64,000 nucleotides of DNA from Gyromitra esculenta (Eukaryota > Ascomycota > Pezizomycetes > Pezizales > Discinaceae), in assembly GCA_038503075.1 (NCBI GenBank), contig JBCAML010000017.1, positions 186,001 to 250,000 of the forward strand. Direction: 5' to 3'. Of the stretch, positions 55,201 through 64,000 are shown one piece after another. Within the stretch, counting starts at the first letter, position 1, and each line of letters starts with the position of its first letter. A program made the position numbers and the translations under genes. Below the pieces are notes generated by a model. That model was not told where the DNA came from. It saw nothing but the letters and a program-made list of their open reading frames with translations, and searched no databases.

Positions 55201-58200
55201 GGCTATCAATACCTCATGGCGTGAGCTAGTCAAAAATTAACCCATCATCTGCCACGACGCCTTGCCGCTGTATTCGCGATCATCTCAGTTATTAATATAT
55301 TATGGCCGACAGCATAGGCACGTATCTCTTAGATGTGTAGCATGTAGCAAATAAATGACTGAGTAGAAATATTTTCTCTAGGTGGATATTTTTCAGGCAC
55401 CGATAGTTTCAGAAAAGATAAGGTCCTCAGCACCGCTAAGCAAAGCAAAACCCGGATCAGATGAGATAGCGGCACTTGGTAATTACAATGGATGGTAGTC
55501 CACGGTCATCCCAGGCCTACCCATGGCCATGAACTTTTTCTAGCGGGGTATCCGCTGCCAAACGCTAATAGCCCTAGTATCATCTCCAAAACCGTTCATA
55601 GGTTTGCGGATTTCTTGAACTAGGTTCCCGGATCTCGATTGCAAAATATCATAAAAACCTTCGCTAGCCAAGCGAACCCCGCAGATAGTTCTATATTTCA
55701 TACTTATGCAACACTTAGCCCCGTAGGGTATAATGGAAATATCATTACCTAACACACGAATATTCGGCGAGAGAGATATCAGATTCAAAACCTAAGGCAT
55801 CGTTAACCTATAGAGATAGATTAACACCCACAAACCCGTCTCTGAAACTTTTAGTCAACCTTCTACTATCACTAGGTTACCATCCTTGCCCCAAGGAATC
55901 CTTAGTTAAATAGCGTCAAAGATTAGTGATATGTACCTCAGCGGTATACTGCAAGTCCACAGATGAACTTCCTGACCTAGTCTGCAGTCTTAGACGCCGC
56001 TGACTTTGACCAAATAGATTTCAATAAATTAAAATATACTCATAATCCCTTTTTGTGTAGCATCGAACAGTCACCATACGTTCATATACACTCTCGAGAT
56101 CAGCATTAGAAGCACGAAACACCCGCCGGCCCCCTCTTGATCCAAATTCTGACTCTGGCTTTCAAATTTCAGGACATGTGTGAGCTGATCGTTCACCTGG
56201 AAATATCCGGGAGTTCGATCTTGGACCCTCGTTCATTATAGCTAATGGCGTGCATGTGCTGCTTTACCGAGCTATCAATCAATTTCAGCTGCAGATGACG
56301 AAGTTGAGCATGGGAGCCGCATGAAGAGTTTAAGTGCGCTGGTGCTTATTTTATCTCGTACCATGGTGCAAATAATAATCTACATCGACGTACTGAGCCC
56401 AGCCAGTTAAGCTCCTCGCGCGATATCGTACCTGGAGTTAAGGTTATCTATAGCGATAATGGTTCTCTACTTACCCTGGAAGAGTACTCCCAGAAGCCAG
56501 TCATCGAGCATATATTTTATACTAGCGGCTTCCCTAATTCCGATATACTACTAGCGATAGAATCCCAAAATTGAACCATTATATATTACTCTATCCCAAG
56601 CTATACTTAAACGACCGGGTGCTAAGGGTAGGAATATATCTACACGCAGCTATCTAAGGTGTAAATCGGATACGCAATGATCCCGCGATAAGCCTTGCCA
56701 ACTGTTGATCGATTGATTTCTGCAAGTTTCGGCGCCCTCCGAGATCTCATTGAAGCATCTCAGGCAAAAATAAGCCGCGATAAACCCATAATCATTATCT
56801 TGGTATTGTTCTAAAATAATTGATGGTGCAAGATGTGCCTCTGATAGAAATATAGTCTCAATCATCGATTAACTATACACATAAACGAGTGTGGGGGTTC
56901 CGCTGTAGCGATGACCAAGGTTTAGGCGCATATTGGAGGGTACGTGTATGTATATTTTATATCCGCCCCCGCCTAGTTGTTACTTGGTTTACCCTTCGGT
57001 TAGAGGATTTACTTTTTAAAATTACCGACAGCAACAAGAGCAGTCCCGGTTTGCGCAAAAAGCATCCAGAATTGAAATCGGAACATCGCGTTTAAGCGCA
57101 CTAGAAAACTGTCACGCTTTTTTTTTTTTCCTTGGTGAAAATACTTAAGGAAGAGAGCAAGTTACAATAACCTTTCTGCGACATTGAGATGAGTGAGAGT
57201 CCATGGCCTAAACGCCGCTACGGTTCTTACGAAATACGAGGTCACCTTGGTCACTGTCGGAGTTTACATCGGACGAACAACTAACCAGCCAACATCCCCC
57301 ACGAGTAAGACGGCAATATGGAAAATCAGGGAGATCCTTTAAGCCATGTCATGCAAATAAGATGCGACAAATCATGTACGCCATCAGCCTCATCCACCGA
57401 TGTGATTTAGGTCGAGCCCACCCTCGAATAATTATTCATTCCAGCACAACTCAATACATATATTAGATGAGTTATCTTGCCAACTGATGATACCCTCGAA
57501 GCGCGTCCAATCGTCAATATCGAGCAGAAACTTGAACGCGAGATGCATGCAGGGTTTGCTGATTCGTCTCGCTTCACTTTCACGTGAAATACCTCTCGCG
57601 CATATTACTCTAAATCCCTTGCTCAGGAGCTTCTGTAATTCCGCGCCCTTCGTTTACAGTTGTAGGAGGGATAGAAAATAGCCTAGCAGGTTGTTTTGTT
57701 TCTCGAGTCTTTGCCCCATTGTGGTTATCGTCGAAACTTGGTAAGCCGGGAGATGTGAGAATGGAGAGATCTGACATGGGTATTTGTGTCACCCTCCAAT
57801 GATCACGGATCAACCAATGGCCAAGGCATGCACTAGCAATGGTGGGGAGAGACAGGGGATGGGTTAAAATATTAACGCTTAAGCCTTCCAGGAATAAAAG
57901 TAATTACGGCCCGAAAGTCTGTTGTGCAAGCAAAAGCAACTCTATTTATAATGCAAGTTAAACAATAACATAGGGGACGCTCGTTAAAACGCCAACAACG
58001 TTTTCGGGTTCAAATGGGTTGACGGTTACATGTAGCTATTGAGACGAACGTGGTCGGTGAAATGCCAGCATCTTCAATAACTACTGATGCCCGATGCATG
58101 CCAGCCTATTGGTGGTGGGGGCTGCGCTGCCTCAACAAAACCTTGCGACTGCGATGTAGGTTAAGGTGTATAACAGCGAATTATAATAACAACTGCCTTT

Positions 58201-59777
58201 GTGATAGTAACGACATTCGATTAATCTATTCCGCCCTCGATGCTACTTTTCTTTGCTCCCATCAAAAGTGGGTCTCGCACATGTATATACCGGATGCGCT
58301 CACGGTTGCGTCCAGACCGTCGGAGCCTCTCGTAGACGTCAGTTTGTGACCCCTTTGGTAACCATCTTTAATAAGGGTCCACCCCAAATGGCTACTTTGT
58401 CGCGCCGAATTTTTTTTTTGTCTCAGAAAAGACGGTAAGTTAATATTAATCAGGAGCAAAAAATCGGGCCTTACCTTGGTAACAAGCATGAGGCTGACCT
58501 ATAGATGGACAAATTATGAACGCCGGAGTTCTGTGTCCGGTTGATCATTACACAAAACCCGTGCCTGAAACGACGGTTGTCTCTCCGCCTCCGCAACCGT
58601 AACATTTTACGCACTGTCCTCCAGTGAGGAGGCCAAGCATCGTCAAACGCCACAGCTAAGATGATGGATGGGCAGAAAACCGAAAGTTAACATGAAACCT
58701 ATTGTTGTCGACCTATTTCCAGTACCCAGGGGGAAAATAAAAATCTATCGTAATCACACTTAGATGCAAGTAAAGGTAATCAGGTAACCATCACGCATTA
58801 TTGTCACTCAACATATCCGTTACCGTGCTCTATCCCTAGGCGCGTAATGTCACCAAACATCAGCAATAGATGTAGCTATCCTATGGACCTGACTTCTACA
58901 CACGAGGGGCCTCGTATCTGAGTCCTGCATTTGATAACAGGATATTTTGGGTCACAGGCTTCTGATCGATATGCCGCCCCCGTTGCGTATCTCTCCGAGT
59001 ATTTGTGTATCGTAGACCCCGGAAGACGAATATTCTGGAAACCTTCCCCAAGATCCAATACGTGCAGACGAAGCAATCTGAACGAAAATGGAAATAGAAT
59101 AAAGGCGCTAACCTTGTAACCCATTCCACAAAACTCAAGATCGTCACCGGTGTAAGCGCGCAAGAGATAAGCGAGCAAGAAATGTATCACTTCAAACTCC
59201 CGGTAACTTGTGCGCAGCATTCAGGGCCCATCACCACTCATCACTCATCCACGCTAAAGACCTTAGTAAATAGGTAGGCATAGCTTAGGTCCCTTAGCTA
59301 ATACCCTATAGCCTTCGTTTCCGGTGTAAAACGGGCGTCTCGAAACACTATAACTAGGGAACATCGATAGACTAAGTTGCTGCGAGGTTGATAATGCCCT
59401 GTAGCGTCCGGGCGCTTCCCTTCCTCACCTCCCTATTTCAATGTTCAACACCGACATCGATCCGGAACCAGAAACCTTGTGATTGCCACGTTATTGACAG
59501 TAACAAGGGTCAAGGGCAAAATAAATATCCAGATTTTCATTCTTCACGAGCAACGTAACTTTGGGGCGTCTAAATGTGACGGACCAATCTTAACTTACAG
59601 ACATCTTCATGCACCATCTCACCGGGAAATAACTACAAATATTATTAACTGTTACACTCGGAAGTACTGGTGCGAAGTGTAACAGAAGGTTTCAGGACTA
59701 TCGAAGAAATATAGAAATATGGTAGAAACAAAATGCAAGTTTGGTTTAACAATTAACCGCCGTTCATTATTTAGTGT
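52259..59777. other. 7.5-kb gene-poor block
   Basis: Upstream region of the Zn2Cys6 gene (purine-rich to about 52750), then more than 6 kb with no recognised gene or repeat. Stops are frequent in every frame. Short frames at 53692-53895, 55540-55788 and 58876-59220 show no domain I can name. Confidence 0.5.
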
Positions 59778-60275
59778 TTGCTGCACATAGCCGCAGATTC
59801 CTCCGCCTACATAATACCTCCCACCGTCACACCTCCCCCAAAGGCAGCAACTCCTGCTACACCAATTAGCGATCTCAATCTTATCGAAGAAAGAAGGTAC
59901 TCATCTAAAAAAAATGTAAGGGTCGTTCTCAGTGAGAATCGACCCTTAGTCCCACCCCACCCGCCGGCATCAACCTCAACACTCCATCACTTCTACTTTC
60001 GTTCCTTCGGATTCCTTCCTCTCCCAATACATGCTCGCCTATCTCCTTCCTACCAACTATCCCGCTCCTTCGTCGTCAAGCCTTTCGCAGAAAAAGGAGA
60101 TGTATCAGACGAGCGCAAGGCTCTGACACTAACAGACGTTAGGTCCTGCCCACCCCCTTCCCCTGTTTCTAGCAAAACTCCGAGTTCGAGAAAAATAGTC
60201 AGTGTATGGGAGAAGGGAGACCAGTATGAGGAAAGGTTGAGGAAGACGGAGGGACTATCAGTATTCGATGAGTAA
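59778..60275 (+). CDS. Doubtful hypothetical protein
   Basis: Open frame of 165 codons opening at a non-ATG codon (TTG at 59778). The middle is Pro/Ser/His-rich and the end is charged (KIVSVWEKGDQYEERLRKTE). It contains a strong hairpin at 59917-59948, which is unusual for coding sequence and could instead mark an intron or a non-coding structure. No family recognised. It may be an exon of a degraded gene. Confidence 0.25.
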   Translation: MLHIAADSSAYIIPPTVTPPPKAATPATPISDLNLIEERRYSSKKNVRVVLSENRPLVPPHPPASTSTLHHFYFRSFGFLPLPIHARLSPSYQLSRSFVVKPFAEKGDVSDERKALTLTDVRSCPPPSPVSSKTPSSRKIVSVWEKGDQYEERLRKTEGLSVFDE

Positions 60276-62319
60276 CACCACAACTCTCTCTCATCGCTTG
60301 TTAGAATCCGATCAACCTTACTCTTCGTTGCCAATTCTCACACGTCAAGTTGATTCTCTTTTCGTCTGCTGTCCTTCATCGGAAGGTGCGGTGGTGCTCG
60401 TCATTCCCCGAAACCTATGTCTCGCATCTTTCAACCAATGAAGGAAAAAAGAACAATACTCCGAAGAGTAAAGGCCCTCGGCCCCAATCCTGCTCACTCA
60501 TCCAACTCCCATAAGACTCCGTATGTATTGGCAGAACCCTCAGGGATGTCTTTGATTTTCTCTTCAACCCATTTCTGGATCGAAGGCACGGACAAACACG
60601 ACACCCATAAAAACCGTGATAGGAAAGGGGTTTAGTCATCCCTCAGCCACCTTGTTAGATGGAGAGTTTGGACCGAAGCTGAGGCCTGTGTATCCCCCAG
60701 AGCGAAGGTGGGGGCACAATTAACACAGTGGCCAAATCTTTCTTCAAGAAGAACTGTTCCAGTGTCGAGGCTTTGAACAGGGAAGGGGGCGGGCATTGAT
60801 CAGAAATCGCAATGCTAGAGCAGTTGATGATGAGATCGCACTTGAGCCAATAGGTTGACCCAAGCATGAGCGGTTGCTAAAGGGATTGAACATGAGGTTT
60901 GGGATGCCAGGTTTCTCATTCCGGAGCGTGACGACGATGCCGCAAATGACAATTGGGGGAGTGCTTCCGTGTGTAGCCTTTAAGGTTCGCTCTGTACTGC
61001 GTGATTCCACATTTGCATATACGTTGCCGACGATAGCCTTTTAGGTAAAGTCATGAAGCAACATCCCAATCCAATGTCCGTGTGTAAGGCAGTAAAATTC
61101 CATAGAACCTTATATCGTGCTCGAAGAGAAAGTCGGGCCCCCATGCACAATCCCTGTCGAAACCATTCCACACAGAGAAGGATCGTCAGCAGCCACTCAT
61201 CACTACCTCTCTCTAGCAATGTCCCTGCACCAGTGAATCTTTCCAGCAATCATAGGTAACTACGTCGAAAGAGTCGCCTTCACAGATCACACTTTCCCGC
61301 CGAGGCGGGAAAGCGTCGAGGGCCGGCTCTACTGGAGTTCGACGAACCATACATCATAGATGTATACCTGGAAGAACCCCGGCATCGAGCACTGTCTGGG
61401 AAACACGCAACGAATTACTTAGGGTTAAGTTCCGACGCCACCGGGTGAAACAACCCCATTGCAAGACTCGGTCCGGACTCGTTTCCCATTGACGACAAAT
61501 GGTCGGGAAGTGGCCGGTGAGTCTGCGGGATCCTAGCTTTCGTCAAGGCATCAAGATGCCTTGCCGGGACATCGGGAAACTGAGGGAGGGTTGAGCTGCG
61601 GGGGATTGTGTAGTGTCTCAGCGAGACGAGTCACGGAGTTGGGACAAGGAGCAGGTGGAGCGGAGGGCACAAGAACTAAAACAGGTCAAAAACGAGGTAG
61701 AGCAGCCGCGAGACGAGGTTGGAGAATCGGCAAGAGAGTAGAGAGAAATAGCGAGATCCAGTCAAACGGTAACAGAGGCGAAGAGTTGGAGAACTTGGTG
61801 GTTGAGGGCAATCCAGTGGTGGTGGTGATGAGGCAAGGAAGGAGGGGAAGGGAAGGGAAAGGAAGTTGGGAAGACGCGTTGCGGGAGACTAGTAGCAACG
61901 CGTGGCTTGGCATTTCGTGTTTTGCATCATTCTATTGATTAGGGTCAGGGCTGTTTACAGCGTGCGGCAAAACGCGAGACTTGGGTTCGGGGCTGTTTCT
62001 GGCTCATAGAGTTCGCGAGTTGGATTGGCCACAAAGCTCTGCCAGTAGACCCCGGTTTCTCCGTGCGCTGTGCCAGGCTTCGTGTGGCTGGTGCGATACT
62101 GTGAATGATCGATGCGGGGACTTACACCAGCCACTCGATTATCACCCCGCCATCCATCGATTTCGCTGCATGCGGGAACTACAAACAGTTACATGCGACC
62201 GTTCTTCCAACCACCCATCACTGAATAGCCCTGCGTATTTTCTCGTAGAATTTTCTCATCCTGCATCTGGTGTTGCCATTTAGATCACGGAATTTGAATC
62301 TACCCTCTCAGAATACACG
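60276..62319. other. Intergenic region upstream of PRMT5
   Basis: No gene accepted. It includes a perfect 10-bp stem with a 2-base loop (61292-61313). The plus-strand frame at 61561-61938 is Gly/Arg-rich from base composition. Confidence 0.45.
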
Positions 62320-64000
62320 ATGGATGCTCACCAACCTGCAGAGCCTGGCGTCCCTGTATGGTACGTCGGCCACCATCTCCCCACCCCGAAAATTGCCATC
62401 AGTGAGCATACCCTCGAAAACGAAGCGGCTACGGGTGTAAGTTCCCCTACGACGTCCTTTAATTTAGTATGCTTATCGTTCGGCCAAGTATGACATGATA
62501 ACGACTCATATCACCAATATCAATTTCCGGACGCGTGTTGAGCAATCGATTTCCAGCGCTAGAGCTGAAAACAAGTCTCATTTTCATATCGAATCTCTCA
62601 ATGCGGAAGAGGTCAATCTTCATCCTGGGGACCACATATCGCGGGTCATCGCATTTACATCTTCATGGATAGATCTAGATTCTGATGACTCCTTAGTCGC
62701 CCATGTTTCGCGACAAGTTCTTATCCACGAACTAGAATATGCCGCATTCTGTGGCGCAAGCAACGTGGTTATCGCTGGCCCCAAAAGAAGAACAAACGTT
62801 GCACAATATGCCCAGGTCATCAGTGGTGCGCTGACGAAGGGAGCCTATATGCAATTGCTGATCCATCTTCCTATGGCCGAGGAAGAAGGGAGTGTGGCAA
62901 ATGCAGGAGAAGCTTATGATGAATTTGCAATGTGGGATGTTTGGAATACCATTCGCACAGTGTGCAAATACAATGCTCGACTATCGCTTAGTGCGTGATG
63001 TCCATCGCTTTTTCGTGCATCTACTATACTAATAGCAAGCAGCCCTTCAAATTTCTGCTAAGCTTCCATCTGTTCACCTTGTCAACCGGTGGTTTGCTGA
63101 GCCAGTCCGCATACTTTTCATCCCATCCTTTACCTTCTGCCCGAATGGCAAAGGTTATCCAGTCTTTTCCAAGTTTCACCAGGCGCTCCTCACTAGATAT
63201 ATGAAGCTGCGCCCAACACCATATATTTTGGTTTCTGATACCCACCTAACCCCTCCTCCGCCAGCTCCTGCGGGACCCGGATCACCCCAGAAGCTTCGGT
63301 ATGAACCTTTGGGTTACTTAATCTACCTTAGGCATCTACAAAAGAATCAGCCGCCGCCTACAACAGTTGAAAGGTTTGGGGCCGGTTACCAAGACTATCT
63401 CCAAGCACCCTTGCAGCCGCTCGCAGATAATTTGGAAAGCATCACCTATGAGGTGTTTGAAAAAGACCCGGTCAAGTATGATCAATATGAGAAAGCCATC
63501 AAGCTCGCTTTGGATGCACGAGACCCAAAGGACAGCATGTTAGTTACCTTACCTTCTTATTTTACGACTGCTCCCCAACCACCTCATCTTTTCCCTAAAA
63601 TGCTGTTTTATGCATCCCGAATGTCGTGATTTTACCTTGCTATTCATTCATTCATTCTCGCGAAACAATCCAGGACGCGTAAAGCCTCAGTTACACTGGT
63701 TGGATTTTGTACTGGATACCGAAATATAGGCTCTTGCCTAACGTTCTACGCCCTAGTTGCAACCGCAAATTTTATAGAAGCTAACATAGTACTCTGTCCT
63801 GCGCAGTATTGTTGCGGTCACGGGTGCTGGGCGAGGCCCATTGGTTTCTAGAGCATTACGAGCTGCAAAGACATCTGGGCGTACAATCAGACTTTTTGCA
63901 GTCGAGAAGAATCCTAATGCATATGTCCATCTTCTACGACATAACCGCGAGACATGGAATGGGCAGGTCACGGTGATCAAAAGCGACATGAGATCTTGGA
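62320..64000 (+). CDS. Protein arginine methyltransferase PRMT5 (Skb1/Hsl7), 5' part
   Basis: Runs off the window end. Exons are 62320-62436, 62489-62990, 63043-63538 and 63807 to beyond 64000; introns are 52, 52 and 268 bp with phases 0, 1 and 2 all consistent. This is a type II arginine methyltransferase making symmetric dimethylarginine. The N-terminal TIM-barrel half is present (VPVWYVGHHLPTPK, GYDMITTHITN, VNRWFAEPVRILFIPS). The linker motif FGAGYQDYLQAPLQPLADNL is diagnostic of PRMT5. The SAM-binding loop VTGAGRGPLV begins the fourth exon, followed by FAVEKNPNAYVHLLRHN and VIKSDMR. The catalytic Glu loop and beta-barrel lie outside the window. The third intron is long for this genome and could hide a small exon. 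Confidence 0.95.

Noticed and set aside
61561..61938. 125-codon Gly/Arg-rich plus-strand ORF upstream of PRMT5
   Set aside because: Purine-rich DNA gives Gly/Arg/Glu by composition. The opposite strand is equally open and no motif is present.
1..64000. CRISPR arrays, bacterial operons or integrated virus
   Set aside because: No regularly spaced repeats, no prokaryotic gene organisation and no capsid or viral replicase genes. Intron-rich genes mark this as fungal nuclear DNA.

Overview
The window is nuclear DNA of a filamentous ascomycete (Pezizomycotina). The supports are short GT-AG introns of about 50-100 bp with CTAAC-type branch sites, fungus-specific gene families (ACR-2-like Zn2Cys6 factor, SPX-ankyrin-GDPD GDE1, fungal 7-TM membrane protein, CHR chromate transporter), a tRNA-Tyr with an intron, and decayed fungal NLR-type hydrolase/ankyrin genes. 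A leotiomycete is a reasonable guess, but the sequence alone does not prove it.

Layout, left to right: gene-poor block (1-3.1 kb); mitochondrial PPR-type gene (3.1-5.2); C2H2-like zinc-finger gene (6.8-7.9); a 370-bp repeat present twice (5.6-6.0 and 8.56-8.92); a foldback element (9.3-9.4); a decayed alpha/beta-hydrolase gene on the minus strand (9.8-10.85); a 5'-truncated LINE with exact 17-bp target-site duplications (11.05-13.16); BET2 (13.5-14.5); a second decayed hydrolase/ankyrin gene on the plus strand (15.5-16.1); the splicing factor SLT11/ECM2 (16.4-17.7) convergent with MZM1 (17.9-18.4); a seven-exon membrane-protein gene (19.2-20.6); a gene-poor block (20.7-25.9); GDE1 with 14 exons (26.0-30.6); a gene-poor block holding a long-TIR foldback element (31.25-31.58); DBR1 (34.75-36.7) divergent from chorismate mutase ARO7 (37.2-38.2); a small coiled-coil gene (38.9-39.3); tRNA-Tyr (39.7-39.8); an F-box/ankyrin gene (41.5-43.3) followed by a LINE relic; a chromate transporter (45.7-47.8); a Zn2Cys6 factor (49.1-52.2); a 7-kb gene-poor block; one doubtful ORF (59.8-60.3); and the 5' part of PRMT5 (62.3 to the window end).

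Most intact genes are conserved housekeeping functions: Rab prenylation, spliceosome activation, lariat debranching, Rieske assembly, aromatic amino-acid synthesis, glycerophosphocholine turnover and arginine methylation. They sit as islands between degenerate DNA containing transposons and broken NLR-like genes. Exon structures were worked out by hand and were accepted only when reading phase, splice signals and family resemblance agreed.

The most striking observation is a 4-nucleotide internal exon in GDE1. It encodes the residue between the Glu and Asp of the metal-binding ExD motif of the phosphodiesterase domain. It lies in a run of very small exons (59, 25, 17 and 4 nt), and skipping it would frameshift the enzyme. 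Two adjacent micro-exons (23 and 20 nt) occur in the membrane-protein gene, and a GC-AG intron occurs in the chromate transporter.
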